DNA of 64,000 nucleotides from positions 1-64,000 of the forward strand of contig JAFZPH010000047.1 in the NCBI GenBank assembly GCA_017550405.1. The letters run 5' to 3'. Numbering within the stretch: the first letter of the stretch is position 1; each line of letters opens with the position of its first letter. This document shows positions 16,074 through 22,735 of this stretch, piece by piece. A program made the position numbers and the translations under genes. The notes beneath the pieces are model-generated. The model had not been told where the DNA came from. It did no database searches and worked only from the letters and a program-made list of their open reading frames with translations. The DNA is from Bacteroidales bacterium. Lineage in GTDB: Bacteria; Bacteroidota; Bacteroidia; Bacteroidales; P3.

Positions 16074-16319
16074 ATGTGCACCTACAATATCTCGGTGAAT
16101 GATTCTTTAATGGAAGAGATTCGTCCGGCATTCCCCAATGAGGAGGCGGTAGAACGTTGGCTTCAACAGCAAATGAATATTATTCTGCTGGAGTTTGCAT
16201 CCAAGCAGAGAAGTGTTGCAGCAAAGGGTTGTCCCCTGTCACAGCGTCTTCGTGGTATAGCAACTGCACCCAAGGATTTCGACTACAAACAGGAACTGGC
16301 AAACCGTTATGAGGCATGA
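16074..16319 (+). CDS. Small antitoxin-like protein paired with PIN-domain toxin
   Basis: 81 residues. The N-terminal segment (Y-N-I-S-V-N-D-S-L-M-E-E-I-R) resembles a ribbon-helix-helix-type strand and helix. The middle is amphipathic helical, and the C-terminal tail (P-K-D-F-D-Y-K-Q-E-L-A-N-R-Y-E-A) resembles the toxin-binding tails of antitoxins. I recognise the general type that precedes PIN-domain genes in Bacteroidales, not a named family. Its stop overlaps the start of the next gene (ATGA at 16316-16319), the usual coupling of type II modules. Confidence 0.7.
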   Translation: MCTYNISVNDSLMEEIRPAFPNEEAVERWLQQQMNIILLEFASKQRSVAAKGCPLSQRLRGIATAPKDFDYKQELANRYEA

Positions 16320-16720
16320 AACATTATCTGGTAGATACAAATGTTATCATCGACCTACTTCTTAATCGAGAGGGTGCTGATGCAGCAGCGGTTTTGCTTG
16401 ACGGTGCAGAGCGTGGTGAGTATAAGTTGAGTCTTTGCTCGCTGTCTTATACTAACATATACTATTCGTTGCGCAAATATCTTTCGCATGATGAGAGAAT
16501 TAGTTGCCTATCTCAACTCTGTGATGTATTGCATACAGTTCCTGTTGACGGCTTTGTTGTTTCGATGGCATTGCAATCTGGCTGGAGAGATTTTGAAGAT
16601 GCTGTGCAATATTGCTCCGCAGTTTCTTCTAAAACAGTGGACGGAATAATTACACGGAATGAGAAGGATTTCCTTTTGTCAGAGATACCCGTTATCAACC
16701 CTTTGGAGTTTCTGAAATAA
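16316..16720 (+). CDS. PIN-domain ribonuclease toxin (VapC-like)
   Basis: 134 residues. The first strand L-V-D7-T-N-V-I-I-D13-L-L carries the first PIN acidic residue. W-R-D-F-E-D-A-V-Q supplies the central acidic pair, and I-I-T-R-N-E-K-D-F the last. PIN toxins cut RNA with Mg2+ or Mn2+ and are held inactive by the cognate antitoxin encoded just upstream. Length is typical for VapC-like proteins. The RNA target is unknown. It lies inside the accessory region bounded by inverted dispersed repeats. Confidence 0.85.
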   Translation: MKHYLVDTNVIIDLLLNREGADAAAVLLDGAERGEYKLSLCSLSYTNIYYSLRKYLSHDERISCLSQLCDVLHTVPVDGFVVSMALQSGWRDFEDAVQYCSAVSSKTVDGIITRNEKDFLLSEIPVINPLEFLK

Positions 16721-16840
16721 TGAATTAAAAGAATGGGGGTACGCTCGCATAACCAGTCAACTCACCAATAGATAGCAACGTACTTGACCAATTTTGCAGC
16801 GTGAAATTACGAAAAAGTTCGTTACGAAAAAATGCGTAGT

Positions 16841-16879
16841 ATGGAAAACCCTTTCAAATTCGGCACCATTGTGGAGTAG
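16841..16879 (+). pseudogene. Remnant of AAA-type ATPase gene, 5' end only
   Basis: Encodes M-E-N-P-F-K-F-G-T-I-V-E then TAG. This is the near-invariant N-terminus of a family of Bacteroidales AAA ATPases (MxNPFKFGT...). The rest of the gene is absent, so only a decayed start remains. Identification is from memory of the family. Confidence 0.5.
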
Positions 16880-17092
16880 CAACTGGGACTTGATATTCCC
16901 CATCAAGCAACTGCATGAAGGGGTGATTAGATGATAATGTGTATCATTGCAACCTCAAACCATGAGGTGATATCTCAGCTTAACCCCCTACTATCGTTAT
17001 CTGCGCCAACTCACCGAGTTAGGCTATCTGGATCCTAAGGGAGGCAACGGCAACCGTACTTAACGATTGAAAACAACATTTTATGAAAAAGA

Positions 17093-17124
17093 TTTGGATG
17101 ATTCAGTTATTATTCGTAAATTTG
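17093..17124 (+). promoter_or_regulatory. Promoter of the AbiGi-like gene
   Basis: TTTG (17093-17096), a 20-bp spacer and TAAATTTG (17117-17124). It would give a leader of about 135 nt before the ATG at 17269. The leader contains palindromes such as CCGCATTTGCGG and a GCGACAG/CTGTCGC pair. Confidence 0.6.
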
Positions 17125-17268
17125 CACCCATAATTGTATGTCTTAATGCCATGCAAAAGTACTCACAATTATGGAATTAGGCGACAGATTGCCTAGATTG
17201 TTCACAACATCCTGTCGCTCATTTTATTAACACCGCATTTGCGGAATTAAGGATTGTTACAACATATA

Positions 17269-18093
17269 ATGGGATTAAGTTCTAATATACTTTGGCATCA
17301 AACGAGTGAGGATGGTTTCTATGAGATTCTAAGGTCAAGAGAATTACGTTATTCATATAGTCTTGAAAGAATCATACTATTGTTCGAATTAAAACCAGTA
17401 GCATTTCCTATGATAAGCGTTAGCGATTATCCTTTCTCAGAAATAGGCAATAACAAATGGACTTATGGAGATTATTGTATTGGATTTAGTCAAAAATGGG
17501 GTGAACACGTCGGTTTTTCACCAGTTTGTTATTGTAGTTATGGTTCTCGAATCTTACAGCATTTAAATGTTTTATTGGGCAAGGCCATAAAAAGTAATTC
17601 AAAAGAAATGTTTGAATTGGCCATGTCTATGTTTTCATACATGAAGTTTGTCGAAGCACCGTTAATAACTCAAAAACGACTATTTGAGAAATATCGTTTC
17701 TATGATGAGCGAGAGTGGAGAGTCGTTCCATCCACAGCTGAAACTGATAAGGCTGACGTGTCTCCATATATGACAGAAAAAGGATATAAGGACTATAAAG
17801 AGCATAACGATGGAAAATCATTGCTTAAAATAGGTGTGAATTTCCAGTACGCTGATATCCATTATATCATTGTTAAAACAAAGGATGATGTTAATAAGAC
17901 GAGAGACATTGTAGGCAATGAGATCCATTTATTTACAAAAAATGAGATTTTAGAGGATGTGATTGGAGTTGAGCATCACGAAGAAATACTTCCTTCTCAA
18001 CAGCAACTGGATATGGAAGCCGCTTTCCGTCACATAGAAAGAGTAAAAAATGATTTTGATAAATTACTTACAATTAAAAGAAAGAAACAATAA
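17269..18093 (+). CDS. AbiGi-like putative abortive-infection protein
   Basis: About 274 residues from the ATG at 17269 (a TTG at 17254 is in frame). The N-terminal half has the AbiGi pattern: L-W-H-Q-T-S-E-D-G-F-Y-E-I-L-x-S-R-E-L-R-Y-S-Y, then F-P-M-I-S-V-S-D-Y-P-F-S-E-I and Y-G-D-Y-C-I-G-F-S-Q-K-W. A second conserved block is F-Y-D-E-R-E-W-R-V-V-P. AbiGi is known as one part of the lactococcal AbiG phage-resistance pair and is annotated as its putative antitoxin. No AbiGii-like partner is adjacent. The gene is clearly AT-rich against its surroundings, indicating transfer. The function in this orphan form is unknown. Confidence 0.7.
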   Translation: MGLSSNILWHQTSEDGFYEILRSRELRYSYSLERIILLFELKPVAFPMISVSDYPFSEIGNNKWTYGDYCIGFSQKWGEHVGFSPVCYCSYGSRILQHLNVLLGKAIKSNSKEMFELAMSMFSYMKFVEAPLITQKRLFEKYRFYDEREWRVVPSTAETDKADVSPYMTEKGYKDYKEHNDGKSLLKIGVNFQYADIHYIIVKTKDDVNKTRDIVGNEIHLFTKNEILEDVIGVEHHEEILPSQQQLDMEAAFRHIERVKNDFDKLLTIKRKKQ

Positions 18094-18155
18094 TAAAACA
18101 CTAACAGACATCAGATTTAAATAATTTAGACAAGTTTGTCTTATGTTTGGCTTTT

Positions 18156-18186
18156 TTTGTCATTCAAAAATAAATCCGTATCTTTG
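18156..18186 (+). promoter_or_regulatory. Promoter of the structured RNA
   Basis: TTTG (18156-18159), exactly 19 bp, then TATCTTTG (18179-18186). An excellent match to the Bacteroidota consensus. Confidence 0.8.
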
Positions 18187-18413
18187 CAAACGAAATAACA
18201 ACTAAAAACACAACATATCGAAAGAAGAAAAAAGAAGATAAATACATAATATAGAAGCGTTTTTCGCATTTCAAGCAGTCCGAAACCTAGGAAATTTCCG
18301 ACTACAATGCTTACGAAGGCTGAAACGCTCGCGGTGTTACCGTGAGCTTTCTTGTTAGCATTGTGGGTTATTCCTAGGACCTCGGACTCAACAAAAAGTT
18401 CGCGGTTTTTTTT
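18187..18413 (+). ncRNA. Structured RNA with pseudoknot potential and terminal U tract
   Basis: Three nested long-range helices are visible: AGTCCGA (18277-18283) with TCGGACT (18382-18388), CCTAGGAA (18286-18293) with TTCCTAGG (18371-18378), and CAATGCT (18305-18311) with AGCATTG (18357-18363). Inside the innermost loop GCTCGCGGT-GTT-ACCGTGAGC (18327-18347) forms a 9-bp hairpin. AGCGTTT upstream (18256-18262) can pair with AAACGCT (18323-18329) in that loop, making a pseudoknot. ACCGTGAGC can instead pair with GTTCGCGGT (18398-18406), which runs into eight Ts. The transcript would end about 55 nt before the small ORF at 18469. It could be a stand-alone RNA or a cis-acting attenuator. I cannot match it with certainty to a named Rfam family. 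Confidence 0.7.
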
Positions 18414-18468
18414 ATGCTCATATGAGAAATCGTCGATTAAGAAGAAATGAACATTAATAATCCTGCCT

Positions 18469-18705
18469 ATGGAAAAGAAATACAAACTCAATTACGACCC
18501 GCCTAGGGTTACAATGGTGTCCTTTGTGGTGGAGGAGGGGCTGCAGATGTCGGCTCGGACGGATGGATTCGAACTGTCCTTCTTTGATAGTGACACATGG
18601 GATGGCCCTACATCAAATACAAATGCCAATCGCTTTGGCGATGCCGGATGGAACAGCGGTTCCTCTCAGGGTACCGATGTCTTCGGCACAGGTTCATGGA
18701 ATTAA
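18469..18705 (+). CDS. Small uncharacterised protein (78 aa)
   Basis: The N-terminus is positively charged (M-E-K-K-Y-K-L). A short hydrophobic-polar segment follows (V-T-M-V-S-F-V-V-E-E-G-L-Q-M-S), then an acidic, Asn/Gly/Ser-rich tail ending in W-N. There is no signal peptide or known domain. Short proteins of this look are, from memory, common in Bacteroidales next to fimbrillin- or BspA-type genes. It lies 56 nt after the structured RNA and 38 nt before the lipoprotein start at 18744. It could be a translated leader, a secreted peptide precursor or a regulator; I cannot choose. Confidence 0.6.
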   Translation: MEKKYKLNYDPPRVTMVSFVVEEGLQMSARTDGFELSFFDSDTWDGPTSNTNANRFGDAGWNSGSSQGTDVFGTGSWN

Positions 18706-18743
18706 ACAATTTATCAAATCATCAAACATTGAAAACACATACT

Positions 18744-20645
18744 ATGAAGAAACAATATATCATTTTCTCGTTCTTTGCAGCCCTGCTGGCTCTCAGTGCC
18801 GTTAGCTGCCAGAAAGACAAGGATGCCGTCACTCTCAATGCGGTCATCCAAAAAGTCAACAACGACTCAAAAGTCTATATCAACGACCATACACCCTATT
18901 GGCATAATGGAGACCAGATAAGGATTAACGATGCCGATTACACATTACAGACGGCTATGGAGAATTCCGCCCATATACCCAATGTGGCAAACAGCACTTC
19001 GGGCTATCGTGCCATCTTCCCTGCCGGCATTCTCACCAATAGCGATGCCAATATCAACAGCAGCAGTTCTGTGGCTGTAACCCTGCCAACGACGCAGGTG
19101 TTTGAAATGGTGGGCATCCATCAGCGGGTGGATGTCCCCATGGGTGCCTTTATCAACAGGGGCAGCACCCTCCAGTTTCACAACCTTTGCTCGGTGGTAA
19201 GGGTGTATGTAAGCAACGCCATTAATGCCCAACTTCCCGTTACAGGCATCACCATCACTGCCGAAAATGCCTACCTCAGCGGTACAGGTATAGCCACCAT
19301 CACGGGTGAGAGAACGGACGCAATTGTCATTCCCTCTGCAACAGGCTCACATTCGGTTAGTCTTTGCAAGACAGACAACACCCCGATGAAAACCGTCGAG
19401 CCTTTGGCAACAGAATACTTTGATGTGATAGTACCCGAATTCTCCACCCCGAACGATGTAACCGTTACCGTCACGACTCCCACAGGCTATAAGTCTATTC
19501 CCATCGAGGATGCCACTTTGGCTCACAACACTATCACCACCGTTACCGTCAATGTGGATGAGTTGACCACTTCTGCCGAACTTGTTGATGGCCCAACCTT
19601 CAAAGCAGCTATTCCCCAAAATACAACAGCTATACGTTTTGAATACAACAACGCCTCTGTTACATCGGGTACCATTCTTTCCACAGACTCATCACAGTAT
19701 CCAATTTACGGCAATATGGACGGTACCATCTGGGTAGTTTCTACTCCAGATAACAGAATGAAAGCTAATGCGAACTGTAGCGAGATGTTTAGTGGTAGAA
19801 CTAATCTCACCAGTATTGATTTTGGAGAGAACTTCAACACTGAAAATGTCACGGATATGTCTTGGATGTTCTATAGTTGTAGCGGCTTAACTAGCCTCAA
19901 CCTCTCCAACTTCAACACTTCCAATGTTACAAATATCTCTTGTATGTTCTATGGTTGTAGCAGCCTAACCAGTCTCAATATCTCTAACTTCAACACTTCC
20001 AATGTCACAGATATGGGTGCTATGTTCATGAATTGCAGTAGCCTAACCAGCATTAATCTCTCCAACCTCAACACTTCCAATGTCACGAATATGTACGAGA
20101 TGTTCTATGGTTGTAGCAGCCTAACCAGCCTCAATCTTTCCAACTTCAACACTTCCAATGTCACGTATATGACTGGCATGTTCGGCTCGTGTAGCAGCCT
20201 AACCAGCCTCAATCTTTCCAACTTCAACACTTCCAATGTTACGCATATGGATGGAATGTTCCGGGACTGCAGCAGCATAACCAACCTCAATCTCTCCAAC
20301 TTCAACACCGCCAATGTCATCGATATGTATTCTATGTTCAGTAGATGTAGCAGCATAACCAGCCTCAACCTCTCCAACTTCAACACTTCCAGTGTGAATA
20401 ATATGCAATACATGTTCTCTGATTGTAGCAGACTGACGAGTCTCAATCTTTATAACTTTGACATGAGTAGCCTAACAAGTGCTATCATATTAGGAAGAGG
20501 AATTCGACCTGGGAAAGATCTAATGTGTTCAGGTCTTGCTTCTATATCTGGTGCTTGCACCATCACTTGCCCTACAACCATACAGACTGAATTGCAAAGT
20601 GGCACCGGTCTCGTAAATAGCCGTATCACATGGTACACACACTAA
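18744..20645 (+). CDS. BspA/DUF285-repeat lipoprotein with fimbrillin-like N-terminal domain
   Basis: 633 residues from the ATG at 18744; the in-frame codons further upstream overlap the small gene and are unlikely. The signal peptide ends in L-S-A-V-S-C, a lipobox with Cys at about residue 21. Residues 25-320 are beta-rich and resemble the N-terminal domain of Mfa-like or fimbrillin-family proteins (W-H-N-G-D-Q-I-R-I, A-x-F-P-A-G-I-L). Residues about 355-590 hold eight full 26-residue DUF285 repeats of the N-F-N-T-S-N-V-T-x-M-x-x-M-F-x-x-C-S-S-L-T-S-L-N-L-S type and a partial ninth. Such proteins are surface adhesins. A strong terminator follows at 20667-20717. Confidence 0.85.
   Translation: MKKQYIIFSFFAALLALSAVSCQKDKDAVTLNAVIQKVNNDSKVYINDHTPYWHNGDQIRINDADYTLQTAMENSAHIPNVANSTSGYRAIFPAGILTNSDANINSSSSVAVTLPTTQVFEMVGIHQRVDVPMGAFINRGSTLQFHNLCSVVRVYVSNAINAQLPVTGITITAENAYLSGTGIATITGERTDAIVIPSATGSHSVSLCKTDNTPMKTVEPLATEYFDVIVPEFSTPNDVTVTVTTPTGYKSIPIEDATLAHNTITTVTVNVDELTTSAELVDGPTFKAAIPQNTTAIRFEYNNASVTSGTILSTDSSQYPIYGNMDGTIWVVSTPDNRMKANANCSEMFSGRTNLTSIDFGENFNTENVTDMSWMFYSCSGLTSLNLSNFNTSNVTNISCMFYGCSSLTSLNISNFNTSNVTDMGAMFMNCSSLTSINLSNLNTSNVTNMYEMFYGCSSLTSLNLSNFNTSNVTYMTGMFGSCSSLTSLNLSNFNTSNVTHMDGMFRDCSSITNLNLSNFNTANVIDMYSMFSRCSSITSLNLSNFNTSSVNNMQYMFSDCSRLTSLNLYNFDMSSLTSAIILGRGIRPGKDLMCSGLASISGACTITCPTTIQTELQSGTGLVNSRITWYTH
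19809..20502 (+). repeat. In-frame 78-bp tandem repeats (DUF285 units)
   Basis: Eight consecutive 78-bp units plus a partial ninth, encoding 26-residue DUF285/BspA repeats. Identity between units is high enough at DNA level to allow unit gain or loss by recombination. Confidence 0.85.
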
Positions 20646-20666
20646 ACTGAAAACGACTAATTCTCA

Positions 20667-20717
20667 AAGTGCCACTTCGGCTATTCGTTGAAAAACCAAA
20701 GTGGCACTTCCTTTTTT
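20667..20717 (+). terminator. Intrinsic terminator of the lipoprotein gene
   Basis: AAGTGCCACTT (20667-20677) and AAGTGGCACTT (20699-20709) form an 11-bp perfect stem with a 21-nt loop, followed by CC and six Ts. Confidence 0.8.
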
Positions 20718-20807
20718 CTGCATGTTGATAGGGGTCATATCAGGCATAATCCGCCCAACGGGTAGGCCGACCTCGCCGAGAGACCGAAGATGGATTGAAG
20801 CGCCATC

Positions 20808-20940
20808 ACACTCTCTTTAGGTGGGTTTATTCGTTTTGTGTCGCGTCCCGACGTGGCGCGTACCGATGCTCCAAACAATCACCCCACAGCACCTACTGTT
20901 TGTACGGTGTTATTCATATCTCACCCCTCTTGGGTGATTC
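20808..20940 (-). repeat. Dispersed palindromic repeat, copy 2 (inverted)
   Basis: The reverse complement shares the GTGAGATATGAATAAC and ACACCGTAC linkers, the GGGACGCGACAC block and the AATAAA...CCCACCTAAAG end with copy 1 at 15805-15955. The inner hairpin sequences differ while staying palindromic. Confidence 0.75.
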
Positions 20941-20984
20941 CTTATTATCCCTGCCCGGCTGAGCAAATAGAATCCCATACAACT

Positions 20985-21028
20985 AAACGAGCGGGGCCTC
21001 AATTGTTGGGGACACCGCTCGTTTTCTT
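20985..21028. terminator. Hairpin between convergent genes, probable terminator
   Basis: AAACGAGCGG and CCGCTCGTTT form a 10-bp stem with a 20-nt loop. T-rich sequence follows on the plus strand and TTTAGTTG on the minus strand, so it could serve the GlsB-like gene ending at 21077. Confidence 0.6.
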
Positions 21029-21076
21029 TAGCGTTACTGTTTGGGATAATGTACTGTGAATAGGATCGCGGGAGGA

Positions 21077-21328
21077 TTACTTCTTCTTGGTGAGGAGGGA
21101 GACTACCCACAGCAGGAGGCAGGAACCGATTAAGGCGGTGACAAGATAGCCGATAAAGGTCCTTCCCCAGTTGATGCCAAACCAGGCGAGCAGGTTGCCA
21201 CCCAAGAATCCACCAACAATACCAACCAGAAGGTTGACAAGAAAACCAAATCCGGAGCCTTTCATCAACTTGCCAGCCAGAAAGCCGGCCAACGCTCCAA
21301 CAATAACTGTTAATAATGTACCTAACAT
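21077..21328 (-). CDS. GlsB/YeaQ/YmgE-family membrane protein (Transgly_assoc)
   Basis: 83 residues, nearly all hydrophobic, with three Gly-rich membrane helices: V-G-A-L-A-G-F-L-A-G-K-L-M-K-G-S-G-F-G, L-L-V-G-I-V-G-G-F-L-G-G, and a C-terminal helix ending in Lys-Lys-Lys. This is the typical length and Gly pattern of the GlsB/YeaQ family, small inner-membrane proteins linked to stress responses. Molecular function is unknown for the family. It stands alone on the minus strand. Confidence 0.88.
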   Translation of the reverse strand: MLGTLLTVIVGALAGFLAGKLMKGSGFGFLVNLLVGIVGGFLGGNLLAWFGINWGRTFIGYLVTALIGSCLLLWVVSLLTKKK

Positions 21329-21463
21329 AACAATAAGTTTTAATATAATTTTCCTAATAACGAACTCGTTGCATCTTTATTGTAGCAAGAGTGTATTTTT
21401 AACAATATGCACCTGCTGCAGCCTGCGTGGCCTCCTCCTACAAGCGTTCAGGAAGTGTGTAGC

Positions 21464-21567
21464 GTCGTTCAATACAGGATTATTACAGCATCGTTATCGG
21501 ATCGTTTTCCTTCATACAAACAGAAAAGGATGCTACAACAAAGGGATAAGGATACTGGATTGAACGA
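21464..21567. repeat. MITE-like element, copy A
   Basis: Starts GTCGTTCAATAC and ends GGATTGAACGAA, so the ends are inverted repeats (CGTTCAAT). The interior shares ATAACGAT-x-CT and (C/T)TG(T/G)ATTGAACG features with a second element at 43460-43566. It has no coding capacity. Confidence 0.6.
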
Positions 21568-21607
21568 ACTTACTGCCACCGAACGTCAATCGATGCAGCG
21601 GGATTAA

Positions 21608-21653
21608 ACCCTATAGCCGATATGAGGTTACCTGATGATTAGCAGTATAGGGT
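21608..21653 (-). terminator. Possible terminator of the LytTR gene
   Basis: On the minus strand, ACCCTATA and TATAGGGT form an 8-bp stem with a 30-nt loop, followed by TTTAAT. It lies 5 bp after the stop of the regulator. The T run is weak. Confidence 0.4.
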
Positions 21654-21658
21654 GAAGG

Positions 21659-22531
21659 CTATTTGGCGAACTGCTTGACCACCTCCTCGGCATAGGTCTT
21701 GGAGACGGGGATTAGACGGTCGCAGTAGGCGATTTCGAGCACCAAGCCATCTTTCTCCTTCCGTACGTACTTGACATTGCCGAGATTGACCAAGTACCCC
21801 CTGTGGCAGCGTACCATACCCTGCGATGAGAAAGTTTCGGCTATGCTTTTCAATGAGTTGTGCAGCACGAGCGAATCCTCCTTGTCGCCACTGATGTAGT
21901 GGATGACTGTGTAATTGTCGGCGGCCTCGATATACAACACATTGCTGCGCTTGGTGACGAATACAAGGCGGTTGCCTTTGTCGTAGAACTGCACGACACT
22001 GTCGCGAGCGGAAGGGTCGGACAAGGAGGTGTTTTCCTTCAGCTGACTGGTGAGCGACACAATCTCTATACGCTTCTGCTGCAGGAGGAAAATCAACGCT
22101 GTGACGATGTAAGGCATAGTGAGCAGCGTGACAATCATTAATGTAACACGGCCGGCCAGATAGAAAAAGCCGAGCGTCTCGTTCTCATTCAGCCACCAAG
22201 CGATGGCGGTAAGAGAGATGACGAGGAAGAGAAACTCAACGGCAATCCATACAAGGTAAGAGGAAAGGGACATGTCGATTCGCCTGTGCACAATAAACAA
22301 AAGGCGCCGACTGATTGTGAAGACCACCAGACCCGAGAAGACAAGAATAAGGGTGTAGAGCCGATTGCTGAGCATGGAGAGCGGGAGAGGCGGATTTAAC
22401 AGTCCGAGGGGCCTGTAAACAACGACAAAAAAGGCACAGAACAGCACCACAAGCGCAAAGAAAAGAACGATGGTCTTTTTTTGTGTCAGGAACTTGGGAA
22501 TGTATAATTTTAACTGACTTACGAACGTCAT
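21659..22531 (-). CDS. Membrane-bound LytTR-family transcriptional regulator
   Basis: 290 residues. Four hydrophobic segments occupy about residues 20-165. A short linker follows, then a LytTR DNA-binding domain at about 190-288 with the family features L-Y-I-E-A-A-D-N-Y-T-V-I-H, L-V-L-H-N-S-L-K-S-I, M-V-R-C-H-R-G-Y-L-V-N-L and I-P-V-S-K-T-Y. It probably senses an envelope or membrane signal and binds DNA directly, without a separate kinase. Twin GCCCAAAATA sites 20 bp apart lie just upstream (22557-22586) and may be its own binding sites. A paralogue of the same layout lies at 41204. Confidence 0.88.
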   Translation of the reverse strand: MTFVSQLKLYIPKFLTQKKTIVLFFALVVLFCAFFVVVYRPLGLLNPPLPLSMLSNRLYTLILVFSGLVVFTISRRLLFIVHRRIDMSLSSYLVWIAVEFLFLVISLTAIAWWLNENETLGFFYLAGRVTLMIVTLLTMPYIVTALIFLLQQKRIEIVSLTSQLKENTSLSDPSARDSVVQFYDKGNRLVFVTKRSNVLYIEAADNYTVIHYISGDKEDSLVLHNSLKSIAETFSSQGMVRCHRGYLVNLGNVKYVRKEKDGLVLEIAYCDRLIPVSKTYAEEVVKQFAK

Positions 22532-22556
22532 TGCGATGAATTATTTAACAAATTTC

Positions 22557-22586
22557 GCCCAAAATAGGCGTTTTTTGCCCAAAATA
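22557..22586. promoter_or_regulatory. Twin direct repeats upstream of LytTR gene
   Basis: GCCCAAAATA at 22557-22566 and at 22577-22586, 20 bp start to start. LytTR regulators usually bind paired direct repeats about two helical turns apart, so these are candidate autoregulatory sites in the divergent LytTR/fabH promoter region. Confidence 0.5.
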
Positions 22587-22735
22587 ACGCCACTTCGCCA
22601 ACAATATTGCCTCGTGTACTAAATTTAACATTAAGAAGTGGAACTTTCGTTGTTTCTTTGCAAATTAAAAATCTTTAAAAAGAGGGTAATTGTACCCGCG
22701 TTTACAAAAGTAAAAAGAACTACAAAAAACCAACT

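Larger units (their letters stand above)
16721..17268. other. Degenerate intergenic region with gene remnants and a promoter
   Basis: Contains the first codons of an ATPase-like gene (16841-16879), a frame at about 16980-17062 that reads like the C-terminus of a HTH-containing protein (Y-Y-R-Y-L-R-Q-L-T-E-L-G-Y-L) and stops, then a promoter (17093-17124) and a palindrome-rich leader for the AbiGi-like gene. No complete gene is supported before 17269. Confidence 0.55.
20646..21076. other. Intergenic: terminators and dispersed repeat copy
   Basis: Between the lipoprotein (plus) and GlsB-like gene (minus). It contains the terminator 20667-20717, the reverse copy of the dispersed repeat (20808-20940) and a second hairpin (20985-21028). 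No gene is supported. Confidence 0.7.
21329..21658. other. Intergenic with MITE-like element
   Basis: Holds the promoter side of the GlsB-like gene, a 104-bp element with inverted ends (21464-21567) and a hairpin (21608-21653). No gene is supported. Confidence 0.6.

Noticed and set aside
19809..20502. Regularly spaced repeats that could be mistaken for a CRISPR array
   Set aside because: The repeats are contiguous 78-bp units in frame within a lipoprotein gene and encode DUF285 motifs; there are no unique spacers or cas genes.
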